Made by a program: the position numbers and the translations under genes. DNA of 64,000 nucleotides from assembly GCF_000186865.1 (NCBI RefSeq), contig NW_008705565.1:2226796-2290795 (forward strand), read 5' to 3'. Source of the stretch: Aureococcus anophagefferens (lineage: Eukaryota > Sar > Pelagophyceae > Pelagomonadales > Pelagomonadaceae). This document shows positions 28,434 through 37,607 of this stretch, in pieces; within the stretch, counting starts at the first letter, position 1; each line of letters starts with the position of its first letter. Under the pieces are notes generated by a model. It made no database searches, was not told where the DNA came from, and saw only the letters and a program-made list of their open reading frames with translations.

Positions 28434-31400
28434 ATGGACGACGAGAGCTTCTGGATGGCTTCCAGCCGCCACGTGGAGACGCACCAGGGCCGCGCGTGGC
28501 TGCGGGCGCCCAAGTGGGAGTGCGCGCTGAGCCCCGGCGAGCTGGACCTCGGCCACGTGCTCTGCGAGGAGGCGAGCGACGACGACGGCGGCGGCGGCGA
28601 CGACGACTGGGCGCCCGCGCCCTACGGCGACCTCGATCCGAAGAAGCCGGCGAAGAAGCCGCCCCCGGCGCCGCGCCTCAAGCGGGCGACGTCGACGTTC
28701 CGCGTCGCGGCGCGCGGCGCCCTCGCCGGCGACGTCACGGCGCTCCGCGCGCGCGTCGTCCCGCCGGAGGCCGGCGTCTACGCGTCCGCGGAAATCCGGG
28801 GCGGCGGCGGCGCGCCGTTCCTCGTCGCGACGCGGGCGCACGCGGCCGACGGTCCGCCGCTGGAACTCAGTGTCGAGGTCGCCTCCGACGACGAGCGGCA
28901 CCTCGGGTCGCGGCGGTTCTGGGTCCTCGTCGACTGCCGGTGCTCGCGGTCCGAGTCGGACACCTTCACGAACCGGCGCGTCGTCGAGGAGGCGAGCTTC
29001 GGCGTCTGGTGCCGGTGCACCTTCGTGAGCCGCGACACCTTCGCCCTCGTCGCGTCCGTCGAGAGCCTGAGCTCGGAGGCGCGGCCGTGGGTCCCCGAGT
29101 ACGTGAAGCGGACCTTCGACGTGCAGATGCCCGCGATCGGCAACGTCTACGAGGACGTGCAGTTCGTGCGCCCCCTCTTCCTCGAGGATTCGAGGGCGGC
29201 CTGCGGCGGCGGCATCGACCACTACTGCCTCTGGGCGCTGTCCGAGGGCGCGGAGTCCATAAAGACCGCGTGCAAGATCGTCGCCCTACCGGCGGAGAAC
29301 GTCTTCCTCGACCGCGCGCCCACGTCCTTCCTGAAGGTCGCCGCGGCCGGCGGCGACGTCGGCGCGCTCGTCGCGTCCTACCACGCCCACGCGCCGGGCG
29401 ACGTCTTTCTCGTGGACCGCAAGGTGAGCAAGCAGCCGCTCGAGCTCTTGCGCCACCGGGGCATCGCCGTGCGGCTCTGCGACGGCGCGACGGGCCGGCC
29501 GGCGAGCCGGCGGGGGCACCTCGACGGCGTGAAGCGCAAGCCGCCCGTGCTCTACCCGGCGGGCAAGGGCGTCGCCTGGGAGTTCCTGCCCGAGGCGACG
29601 CTCCGGCCGCTCGCGCGCCGCGGCGACGGGCCGGGCCACTGGGCCCAGAAGGACCCGCAGGACCGCTTCCTCTACGCCGCGCCCCTGGCGCCGCCGGCGA
29701 AGCTCCGCGCCGCGGCGCGGAGCGGCGAGCATTTGGAGGAGGCGCTCGAGGACGCCGAGGCCGCGGCCGCGCGGTGCGACGGCGGCCGCGCGCTGGGCGA
29801 CGGCCCCCACGCGGCGCTCCGGGACCACGTGGCGCGCCTGCGGAGCCTCGTGTGGCTCGAGGAGGCGGCGACGGCCGTGGACCTGGAGACGACGGACATG
29901 TACGACGTCGAGCTGAGGGACGTCGCGGCGCTGCCGCGCGGCAAGCGGCTGAGCTACCAGGCGCAGAACGCGCCGACGCTCGCGGCGGCGCGCTGCACGC
30001 TCAAAGTGATGGGCCTCTCGGAAGCTTCCGCGGGGAACCGGCCGCCTATTGTGGTGGGGGACGCCGCGCGGCTCCGGCCGAGCCGCGAGACGCTCCACGG
30101 GCCTTTGTTCTTCGGCTCCATCCCCGTGGAGCTCGTCTGCGTCGTCGCGCACGTCGCCCTCGACTCTATTACGATAGTCGTCCCGCGGTCGCCCTTCGCC
30201 GACATCCTCGCGTCGAACGAGGCTTTGGCAAAGGCCACGCGGTGGCACGTGCGCTTCCGGCCGTCGGCCGCGGGCAGCCGCTTCGTCCACTACGCGCTGT
30301 CCGAGGTCGCGCGGGACCCGGAGCCCTTCGAGCGCCTCCTGCTGGGGGAGCGGGCGCCCGACGACGGCGGCGTCGGCGACGCGGTCGCGGAGCTCGACGC
30401 GGCGTTAGATGAAGCCGCGCGGCGCCGCGGCGCCGTCTTCGACGAGCTGCGGGCCATGGACTTCGAGCCGTCGACCTGCGACGCGGCGCTGGACGAGCAC
30501 GCGACCTTCGACGCGTGCCTGGCGTGGATCCTCGGCGGCGGCGAGTACGAGGGAAGTCGGCCTAAACGGCCGCCGCTGAACGCGCCGCAGCGGCTCGCGG
30601 CCGAGGCCATCGCGGGCCGCGGCACGTGGCGCCGCGGCGGGCCGCCCCTCGTCGTCTTCGGCCCGCCGGGCACGGGCAAGACGGCGACGGTCGTCGAGGG
30701 CATCCGGCGCCTCGTGGCATCGGACCCGGGCGCGCGGGTCCTGGCGTGCGCGCCGTCGGACGAGGCCGCGGACCTGCTCGCGCGGCGGCTGGCGGCGGCC
30801 GTCGTCGGGGACCGGTCCAACGTGCTGTTGCGGCTCAACTGGTGGCAGCGCAAGTCGTCGTCGCTGCCGTTGGATATCCTCCGGTATTCGTGCGTCGACG
30901 GCAACGGCGACGTCGACGCGCCCGCGGCGGAGGAGGTCGCCAAGTACGCCATCGTCGTGGCGACCTGCGGCGCCGCGGGGCTGCTGCTCTGCGGCGGCCT
31001 GCGGGGCACCTTCACGCACATCCTCATCGACGAGGCCGCGCAGGCGTTGGAGGCGGAGGCGCTCGTGCCTTTGGCGACGTGCGGGCCCGCGACGCGCGTC
31101 GTCCTCGCGGGCGACCCGAACCAGCTCGGCGCCGCCGTGCGGAGCCCCTTCGCCGCGTCCAAGGGCCTGGGCACGTCGCTCCTCGAGCGGCTCATCCAGC
31201 GCGCCGCGAAGGACCCGGCCGCGGCGCAGGTCGTCCGGCTCAGCGACAACTACCGCGCGCACGGCTCGCTGCTCGCGCTGCCGTCGAAGCTCTTCTACGA
31301 CGGGAGCCTGCGGGCGAAGGCCGACGAGGCCGTGACGGCGTCGCTCCTGGGCTGGGAGAAGACCGCGCTGCTCTGCTGGGGCGTCAACGGGTCGGCCGCG

Positions 31401-32027
31401 CACGAGCTCGACAGCCCGTCGTACTTCAACGCGCTCGAGTGCGCCAAGGTCGCGCAGCTCGTCGAGTCGCTCCTCGCGTCCGACCGGGTGGCCTGCGACG
31501 TCGGCGACATCGGCGTGCTCTGCGCGTTCCGGAAGCAGTCGCTGAAGCTCCGGCTGCTGCTGCGGCAGCGCGGGCTCGGCGCCGTGTCCGTGGGGCAGAT
31601 CTACGACTTCCAGGGCTCGGAGAAGAAGTGCGTCATCGTCACGACGGTCCTCTCCGAGCTGCCGCGCTTCGCCGAGGGCGAGCTCTCCGACCACGCGCCC
31701 GTCGGTTTGCTCGACGCGCGGCGCTTCAACGTCGCCGTGACGCGCGCGCGCGCGCTCTGCGTCGTCGTCGGCCACCCGGGCCTCCTCGGCGCCGCGGCCT
31801 ACTGGAAGGACCTCCTCGAGCACTGCATCGACAGCGGGTCCTACCGCGGCGTCAGGCCCGAGGACCTCCTCGACGGCGCGGACGCGTGCGGCGACGACGA
31901 CGCGCGCCACGTCGTCGACCTCATCGCCGAGAAGAGCCTCCTCGGCCAGGGCGACGTCGACCGGCTCTACCCCCGGGACGCGGCGGCGCTCTACGTCGCC
32001 GAGGCGAGCTGGCGCATCGTCCTGTAA
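28434..32027 (+). CDS. MOV10/SDE3-like superfamily-1 RNA helicase
   Basis: 1197 residues, single exon, ATG at 28434. The N-terminal half is a beta-rich region. A short UBA-like helix bundle follows (VFDELRAMDFEPSTCDAAL...CLAWILGGG, about residues 665-705). The SF1 helicase core then has Q-like NAPQRLAAEAI, Walker A FGPPGTGKTATVVEGI, motif Ia LACAPSDEAADLL, motif II ILIDEAAQALEAEAL, motif III VLAGDPNQLGA, and C-terminal motifs RLSDNYRAH, VGQIYDFQGSEKKCVIV and RRFNVAVTRARALCVVVG. DEAAQ and the DFQG/NVAVTRA motifs fit the UPF1-like group, closest to MOV10/SDE3. These helicases act in RNA silencing and RNA turnover. An embedded UBA is not standard for MOV10. Confidence 0.88.
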   Translation: MDDESFWMASSRHVETHQGRAWLRAPKWECALSPGELDLGHVLCEEASDDDGGGGDDDWAPAPYGDLDPKKPAKKPPPAPRLKRATSTFRVAARGALAGDVTALRARVVPPEAGVYASAEIRGGGGAPFLVATRAHAADGPPLELSVEVASDDERHLGSRRFWVLVDCRCSRSESDTFTNRRVVEEASFGVWCRCTFVSRDTFALVASVESLSSEARPWVPEYVKRTFDVQMPAIGNVYEDVQFVRPLFLEDSRAACGGGIDHYCLWALSEGAESIKTACKIVALPAENVFLDRAPTSFLKVAAAGGDVGALVASYHAHAPGDVFLVDRKVSKQPLELLRHRGIAVRLCDGATGRPASRRGHLDGVKRKPPVLYPAGKGVAWEFLPEATLRPLARRGDGPGHWAQKDPQDRFLYAAPLAPPAKLRAAARSGEHLEEALEDAEAAAARCDGGRALGDGPHAALRDHVARLRSLVWLEEAATAVDLETTDMYDVELRDVAALPRGKRLSYQAQNAPTLAAARCTLKVMGLSEASAGNRPPIVVGDAARLRPSRETLHGPLFFGSIPVELVCVVAHVALDSITIVVPRSPFADILASNEALAKATRWHVRFRPSAAGSRFVHYALSEVARDPEPFERLLLGERAPDDGGVGDAVAELDAALDEAARRRGAVFDELRAMDFEPSTCDAALDEHATFDACLAWILGGGEYEGSRPKRPPLNAPQRLAAEAIAGRGTWRRGGPPLVVFGPPGTGKTATVVEGIRRLVASDPGARVLACAPSDEAADLLARRLAAAVVGDRSNVLLRLNWWQRKSSSLPLDILRYSCVDGNGDVDAPAAEEVAKYAIVVATCGAAGLLLCGGLRGTFTHILIDEAAQALEAEALVPLATCGPATRVVLAGDPNQLGAAVRSPFAASKGLGTSLLERLIQRAAKDPAAAQVVRLSDNYRAHGSLLALPSKLFYDGSLRAKADEAVTASLLGWEKTALLCWGVNGSAAHELDSPSYFNALECAKVAQLVESLLASDRVACDVGDIGVLCAFRKQSLKLRLLLRQRGLGAVSVGQIYDFQGSEKKCVIVTTVLSELPRFAEGELSDHAPVGLLDARRFNVAVTRARALCVVVGHPGLLGAAAYWKDLLEHCIDSGSYRGVRPEDLLDGADACGDDDARHVVDLIAEKSLLGQGDVDRLYPRDAAALYVAEASWRIVL

Positions 32028-32997
32028 CTTACAGTGTAAGCCATATCGAGTAGGCCGGCGAGGGAGCCGTCCGACTGCACCCGAGTTTCACTCGAGGTGG
32101 CAAAAAAAACTTGTCCGACCACGAGCCGCCCACGGACAAAAGATTCGAACCTCACGACGAGGTGGGTGGGTGGGTCCGGAGGCCTGATTTGGAAAATCTA
32201 CAGTGTACTGATGGGTACTTGTAACGCGCGCGCGCGCGCGCGGTCATGACCCGCAGTGCCGCGGCTGACGGTCGCGCGGCGCCTCGGCGACGTGTCTTCA
32301 CGCCGCTATCGCCGCTTCTCGCCGCGGCGAGTCGAGCGGCGCGGGTGCCCGTTCTCATCGCAAAGCGGAGATTGGACCGCGCAGCTCCGCGACACGAGAG
32401 AGCGCGCGCGCGGAATCGCGCGCGCGTTGTGGCGATTTTGCGAGCGGCAACTTGAAGGCAACTAACGAAAAGGAGGTCCCTGATTGGCCAGGAGGTGGGT
32501 GGGTGGGTGCCGGGCCCGCGAGCGAGGAACCCGACGTAAGAGGGGCCCCTGCGCGACGGTGCGTGCCGCGGTCCCCGGCCACGTCCCCGGCCCGTGCCCG
32601 GGCCGTGCCCGGGGCCCCGTGCCGGGCCCGTGCCGGGCCTCCCCGGCCCGTGCCCGGCCCGTGCCCGGGGCCCGTGCCGAGTGCCGGGCCCGTGCCGGGC
32701 CGCGTGGCCCGTGCCCGGCCCGTGCCCGGGGGCCCGTGCCGAGTGCCGTGCCGCGTGCCGGGCCCGTGCCGGGCCGCGTGCCCGGAGCGCATTTACCGTG
32801 CCGGAACCCCCGTGCCCGCCGTCCCCGGCCCCCGTCCCGGGGCCGGACCGTCGTGCAGGGGCCCGTCGTAAGGTACCGCGGCTTTTATCCCGGGCGGCTC
32901 TTGGTCCGACTGAGGATTTCGCCGATTGTGGTTGGCGCGCGACAGAAGGTCGCCAACGCGTTCCCAAAACGAGAAAATTGTTCGCCATCTCTTGGCC
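32028..32997. repeat. Repeat-rich spacer with G-runs and a GTGCCGGGC minisatellite
   Basis: 970 bp without a convincing gene. Items in order: a small inverted repeat CTTAC-AGT-GTAAG at 32028-32040; a G-run array GGTGGGTGGGTGGG at 32161-32174; a CG dinucleotide run at 32226-32241; a second G-run array at 32493-32508; and a minisatellite at about 32570-32790 of short units around CCGTGCCGGGC. The methyltransferase promoter must lie at the right end. Confidence 0.75.
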
Positions 32998-34102
32998 ATG
33001 ATCGTCCTCTCGAGCCCTTCGTCCGTCGAGCTCGAGCCCTCGAGCGGCGTCCTCGAGCAGAAACAGGCGGACGCCTATGAGTTGAAAACGGCGGGGCGCG
33101 TCGCCCCGTCGCCGGTCACGGGGCGCAACGTGAGCGTGAGCTACGTGATGCGACACCCGCAGTTCGACGCCGACATCGTCGAGGACCACGAGACGGGCGT
33201 CCAGTTCGCGCGGCGCCGCGTCCGATCGATGTTCGCGCGACGCGGCCCGGCGAATCGACTCGAAGACGGACCCCCTCCGCAGGTGGACCCGCCCCCGTCG
33301 GCCGCGGCGCTCGCGCGGCTCTACGACGTCGACTACAACGACGCCTACGGCCGGGACCTGTCGCCCGACGCGGTCATCCCGCCGCGCGTCCCGGCGTCGC
33401 TCGCGCCCCCCCCCCCCTCGACCCCGCCGAACGTCCCCTCCTAGGTTCGTCGCGCGCCGCGCCAAGGCCCAGTGCGCCTTCGTCGCGCGGCACCTGCCCG
33501 CGGGCGCGGCCCTCGAGTCCGTCGTCGAGGTCGGCGGCGGCTGGGGCGCGCTGTCGTCCGAGGCGATGAGCCGCGGCGCGCCGTTCCCCGCGGCGGTGTC
33601 GTGCTTCGAGCTCGACGGCGAGGCCGTCGACTTCATGGCGTCGCGGGGCGTCGACGCGCGCAAGGGCACGCTCGAGGCGTCGCCGGCGGCCGACTTCCCG
33701 CCGGGAAGCGTGGACCTCATCCTCTCGTCGATGATGCTCGAGCACCTCCCGGACCCGCGGGCCGCGGTCGCCGCGTGGCGCGGGCGCCTCAAGGTCGGGG
33801 GCCACCTCTTCGTCGAGATCCCGCTGGAGAACCCCGTGCCGACGTGGTGGGGCAGCGACCCCGCGCGGCCCTACTGGGTCGGCCACATCACGTTCTTCGC
33901 GAAGGGCCACCTCGAGGCCGCGCTGGAATCCCTGGGCTTGGCCGTCGTCGCGGCGGTGCCCTTCGACGGGCCCGTCTGCCCGGGCTACGTCAACGCCGGC
34001 GACGCGCCCTACGACGTCGCGGCCGTCCCCGAGGCCCGCGACGACGCGCCGTCCCAAGAAAAGCGGCCGCGGCTCCTCCGCGTCCTCGCGACGAAGCTCT
34101 GA
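32998..34102 (+). CDS. Class I SAM-dependent methyltransferase
   Basis: join(32998..33395, 33445..34102), 351 residues. The N-terminal 130 residues are an unrecognised domain with a YDVDYNDAYGRDLSPDAVIPPRVP end. The second exon has the class I methyltransferase core: motif I VVEVGGGWGALSSEAM, an acidic strand end CFELDGEAVDFM, DFPPGSVDLILSSMMLEHLPDPRAAVAAW, and GRLKVGGHLFVEIPLENP. This layout resembles Methyltransf_11/23 enzymes that modify small molecules. The intron is 49 bp, donor GTCGCT and a poly-C tract before TAG. It is needed to keep frame and removes a run of Cs, though its boundaries are by eye. The ATG is at 32998. Confidence 0.75.
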
Positions 34103-34111
34103 ACATAAACC

Positions 34112-35008
34112 CTAGGCCGCGGCGACCTTCATGGCGAAGGGGATGCCGAGGGCGAGGCGGACGAAGTCGAGGAGGCAGAGCACGGCCATGGACGACGCGA
34201 GCGCCTCGACGGCCGTCGCGAAGAGGTCGTGCGTCGCGCCGTTGACGACGGTCGGCGGCGTCTCGTCGAGGCGCAGGAACATGGGGAAGGACACGAGGAA
34301 GTAGATGCCGTAGAAGGCCGAGCCCACGGTGTAGGCCATGTCGCGGTCCTCGAAGCTGTAGTAGGGGAAGCCGCTGATCGTGAGCGTCTCCATGAACGCC
34401 GTCAGGTAGGACATGGCGACGATGGACGCCGCCTCGAAGGCGAGGCGCCGTTTCGACGGCTCGTAGGACGTGCGGATCTTGCGCAGCGCCGCGTTCGAGA
34501 GCACGTGGTAGAAGCAGAAGTAGAAGTGCGTCGCGAAAAACATGGCCACGGGCACGTCGTTGAGCCGCCACGCGGGCATGGTGTACGCGGCGCCGAGCAC
34601 GGAGTAGAAGTAGTGCGTGTACCAGTAGTTGCCCACGAAGCCGAAGATGGCGAGCCAGACGTTGGCCTTGAAGCTGTACCGCTCCGCCAGCGGGCGGCGC
34701 TCGTCGTACGTGAGCGCGGGAAGCAGGAACGGCTGCGCGTAGAGCGGCAGCGCCAGGCCGCCGCAGACGAGGAAGTAGGCCAAAGCGTCGAAGCGCTCGT
34801 ACCACTCGAAGCCCACGATGCACGCGAAGGCGCCGATCCAGACGACGGCGTAGGCCAAAAACCAGAGCTCGGTGGCTCGCTTCGGCGCGTTCGTCTTCGG
34901 CGCCAGCCAGGTGCCGCGGCCCGTCGGCCGCGGCACGCAGCGCTGCAGGACGACCAAAAGGACGGCCTGCGCGGCCAGGATCAGGCACATGACGACGAGC
35001 ACCGACAT
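34112..35008 (-). CDS. CPI1: Cycloeucalenol cycloisomerase
   Basis: 298 residues from ATG 35008. The conserved core is clear: RYSFKANVWLAIFGFVGNYWYTHYFY, VLGAAYTMPAWRLNDVPVAMFFATHFYFCFYHVLSNAALR, AMSYLTAFMETLTISGFPYYSFEDRDMAYTVGSAFYGIYFLVSFPMFLRLDE. In plants this ER membrane enzyme opens the 9,19-cyclopropane ring of cycloeucalenol to give obtusifoliol, a step required when sterols are made through cycloartenol. Several hydrophobic helices are present, as expected. Length and motif order match plant enzymes. The upstream sequence CTCGCAG/GTGCG ahead of the ATG could be a 5'UTR intron acceptor. Only 9 bp separate its stop from that of the convergent methyltransferase. Confidence 0.95.
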   Translation of the reverse strand: MSVLVVMCLILAAQAVLLVVLQRCVPRPTGRGTWLAPKTNAPKRATELWFLAYAVVWIGAFACIVGFEWYERFDALAYFLVCGGLALPLYAQPFLLPALTYDERRPLAERYSFKANVWLAIFGFVGNYWYTHYFYSVLGAAYTMPAWRLNDVPVAMFFATHFYFCFYHVLSNAALRKIRTSYEPSKRRLAFEAASIVAMSYLTAFMETLTISGFPYYSFEDRDMAYTVGSAFYGIYFLVSFPMFLRLDETPPTVVNGATHDLFATAVEALASSMAVLCLLDFVRLALGIPFAMKVAAA

Positions 35009-35030
35009 CGCACCTGCGAGGAGGCTAGTT

Positions 35031-35066
35031 GAAGCAAAGGTGAAGCAAAGCTGAAGCAGAGCTGAC
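35031..35066. repeat. Short tandem TGAAGCAAAGC repeat
   Basis: Three imperfect copies of the 11-bp unit TGAAGCAAAGC lie between the divergent cycloisomerase and pentapeptide-repeat genes, within the 72-bp shared upstream region. Confidence 0.7.
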
Positions 35067-35080
35067 TCCGCCGCGCTCCG

Positions 35081-35746
35081 ATGGCTCCGTCTCCTCGACG
35101 CGCGCTCGTCCTCGTCTGCGTCGCCGCTCTGGCCTCGGCGCTCGCGCCGGCGCCGAAGCCGCGCGCGAGGCGAGCGGCGCCGGCGGCGCCGGCCGTCCTC
35201 CAGGGCCTCGGCGCGGCGGCGCTCGCCGCCTCCCTCTTCGCCTCTCCGGCCTTCGCGGGCCAGAGCGAGGCCGTGCGCCAGGCCGGCGCGGGCAAGATCG
35301 AGGGCGGCGGCGCGAGCACGCTCCAGTCCGGGCGCATCATCGCCATCACGCGCGGCGTGAACCTGGACAACACGGTGTGGGAGGGCAAGAGCCTCAAGGG
35401 CGTCGCGTTCCAGCAGTCCGTCATGCGCAAGTGCAACTTCAACAAAGCCCAGCTCTTCAGCGCGTCCTTCTTCGACGCGGACCTCGCGGGCACGACCTTC
35501 GTCGACGCGGACATGAAGCAGGTGAACCTCGAGATGGCCGACCTCTCGAACGCGGATCTCACGAACGCGGACCTCACGGAGGCCTACATGGCCGGCGCCG
35601 TCATCAAGGACCTCAAGAAGATCGACAACACGGACTGGACCGACGTCGACATGCGCAAGGACCAGCGCACCTACCTCTGCTCCATCGCCAAGGGCACGAA
35701 CCCGAAGACGGGCATGGACACGCGGGACACGCTCATGTGCAAATAG
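35081..35746 (+). CDS. Pentapeptide-repeat thylakoid lumen protein
   Basis: 221 residues from ATG 35081. The leader is layered: a signal peptide (LVLVCVAALASALAPAP), an Arg-rich transit stretch, then a second hydrophobic segment ending ASPAFA, which looks like a thylakoid lumen cleavage site. The mature part has A(D/N)LXX pentapeptides: VNLDNTVW, KSLKGVAFQQSVMRKCNFNKAQLFSASFFDADLAGTTF, DADMKQVNLEMADLSNADLTNADLTEAYMAGAVI. These form a right-handed beta-helix. Cyanobacteria and chloroplasts have homologous lumen proteins (TL17/TL20 type), whose job is not well known. Two Cys near the C-terminus (YLCSIAKG and LMCK) may form a disulfide. Confidence 0.85.
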   Translation: MAPSPRRALVLVCVAALASALAPAPKPRARRAAPAAPAVLQGLGAAALAASLFASPAFAGQSEAVRQAGAGKIEGGGASTLQSGRIIAITRGVNLDNTVWEGKSLKGVAFQQSVMRKCNFNKAQLFSASFFDADLAGTTFVDADMKQVNLEMADLSNADLTNADLTEAYMAGAVIKDLKKIDNTDWTDVDMRKDQRTYLCSIAKGTNPKTGMDTRDTLMCK

Positions 35747-36345
35747 GGAGATCGCGGCGGCAGGGTAAGCCGGCGCGTTGTGCGAAAGACGCGGGTCTGG
35801 GTCTCGACCGCCTCTCAGTTTCGCGGGCCCGGACGCCTAGGTGTGTGTCGGGATCGCGTACTTGATCGCGTCGGCGCCGGGGAATTGCCGCTAGCTCAAC
35901 GGATCGCCGAGCCGACCTCGTCAACCGCGCCGCCACCGAGGTACGTCGTCGCCGTCCATCAAAAGTCACCAACGATGGAGTTTGTTTTTGGACCGCCGAA
36001 AGTAGAGAGGAAGGGCTCGAAGGAGATCTCGCCGAGCCACTTCATGCGCCGTGCGGCGTCGCGCGCTGGCCGGAAAGCGTTTTTCCGGTGGCATCGCCGA
36101 AGCGCCTCGCACGCGCCTCGGCGATGGGCAGCCGGCCGGCGCGCAGCGAGCTGCGCGCCGGCGGCCCCCGCGCGGCCGAGAGCGGGCCGCGCGCCCGCCC
36201 CGACGCACCCGTCGCGCCTTCGAACCGCGAGAAAAGCGGCCACCGCGGCTCGCCCGCCGCCTCGGCCGTAACGAGACGGTCGCGCTGAACAAACCCCTGC
36301 CTTAGGCCCGACGGTTCCATCGGCCCCGACCACCTGCACAACGAG
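35747..36345. other. Spacer upstream of adenosine kinase, gene content uncertain
   Basis: About 600 bp. A 98-codon plus-strand frame starts at ATG 35975 (MEFVFGPPKVERKGSKEISP) and ends at 36271. Its second half is Ala/Arg/Pro sequence typical of chance translation of GC-rich DNA. I do not call it a gene. No RNA gene was recognised. Confidence 0.4.
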
Positions 36346-37392
36346 ATGGGCGTCCTCGTGCTCGGCGTGGGCAACCCGCTCCTCGACATCTCGTCGAAGG
36401 TGCCCATGGACGTGCTCGACAAGTACGAGGTCAAGTCCGGCGACATCATCCTCGCCGAGGACAAGCACGCGGGCATCTACGACGAGCTCGTGGAGAAGTA
36501 CGCGCCCGAGTACATCGCCGGCGGCGCGACGCAGAACTCGATCCGCGTCTGCGCCTGGATGCTCAAGGCCGCGAGCCGGACCGGCGCGTGCGCGTTCGCC
36601 GGGTGCGTCGGGTCCGACGCGAACGGCAAGAAGCTCCAGGAGTGCGCCGAGGCCGGCGGCGTCGAGGTCGCCTACCAGGTGGACGGCGAGACGCCGACGG
36701 GCGTCTGCGCCGTGCTCGTGGACCCGTCGAACGAGCGCACGCTCGTCACGCGCCTCGACGCGGCGAACAACTTCAAGAAGGACCACCTCGAGTCACCGGC
36801 CGTGCAGAAGCTTATTGTTTCTGCCAAGGTCATCTACTCCGCGGGCTTCTTCCTCACGTCCGGCGGCCCGGAGTGCACCGAGCTCCTCGGCGCGCACTGC
36901 GCCGAGTACGGCAAGCGGTTCTGCCTCAACATCTCCGCGCCGTTCATCGCGCAGTTCTTCGGCGCGCAGCTCGACGCGACGCTGCCCCACGTCGACATCC
37001 TCTTCGCCAACGAGACCGAGGCCGCGGCCCTGGGCGAGGCCAAGGGCTGGGGCTCCGACGTCGCCGCCGTCGCTTTAAAGGTCGCGGCGCTCCCCAAGGC
37101 GTCGGGCCTCTTCGCGCGCGCCGTCGTCTTCACCCAGGGCGCCGACGCGACCCTCGTCGCCTACGGCGGCGTCGTCCACAAGTACAACGTGCCCAAGCTC
37201 GACAAGGCCAAGATCGTCGACACGAACGGCGCCGGCGACGCCTTCGTCGGCGGCTTCCTCAGCCGCCTCATCCTCGGCGAGGACTTCGACGCCTGCGTCA
37301 AGGCGGGCCACTTCGCCGCGCGGACCATCATCCAGCGCTCGGGCTGCACCGTGCCGGACAAGTGCACCTACGGCTCCATCCTCGGCATGTAG
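36346..37392 (+). CDS. ADK: Adenosine kinase
   Basis: 348 residues, single exon. PfkB/ribokinase fold with adenosine kinase hallmarks: GVGNPLLDISSKV at the N-terminus, IAGGATQNSIRVCAWML (substrate-binding GGxxxN), AFAGCVGSDANGKKLQE, TPTGVCAVLV, LVTRLDAANNF, LNISAPFIAQFF, ANETEAAALGE and the catalytic KIVDTNGAGDAFVGGFLSRL (DTNGAGD with the base Asp near residue 298). It phosphorylates adenosine to AMP in the cytosol, which drives salvage and removes the by-product of S-adenosylmethionine reactions. The length equals that of plant and animal enzymes. The start at 36346 gives the canonical N-terminus. Confidence 0.97.
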   Translation: MGVLVLGVGNPLLDISSKVPMDVLDKYEVKSGDIILAEDKHAGIYDELVEKYAPEYIAGGATQNSIRVCAWMLKAASRTGACAFAGCVGSDANGKKLQECAEAGGVEVAYQVDGETPTGVCAVLVDPSNERTLVTRLDAANNFKKDHLESPAVQKLIVSAKVIYSAGFFLTSGGPECTELLGAHCAEYGKRFCLNISAPFIAQFFGAQLDATLPHVDILFANETEAAALGEAKGWGSDVAAVALKVAALPKASGLFARAVVFTQGADATLVAYGGVVHKYNVPKLDKAKIVDTNGAGDAFVGGFLSRLILGEDFDACVKAGHFAARTIIQRSGCTVPDKCTYGSILGM

Positions 37393-37607
37393 GCGACCAT
37401 CGACGCGCCCGCGCGCGGACCGCGGCCCCTCGCCCCGAGGCCCCGCGCTCCTTTCCGACGCGCCCGTTAAAGCGATCCCCCTCCAGAAGCAGCAGGCGGG
37501 GGAGGCCGAGCGGCGTCGCTTCACACGCGTCGCGTTCGTCTTCAACATTGGGGTTCCTTGCCTTCAAGATCGCCGAAGAATTGCCTCAGCTGAGAGCGTA
37601 GAACATA

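Noticed and set aside
35888..35930. tRNA-like D-arm (TAGCTCAACGG with GCTC/GAGC pairing)
   Set aside because: No matching anticodon stem, T-arm or acceptor stem follows at the right spacing.
35975..36271. 98-codon frame upstream of adenosine kinase starting MEFVFGPPKVERKG
   Set aside because: The second half is chance-like Ala/Arg/Pro sequence; the start could be real, but the evidence is too thin.
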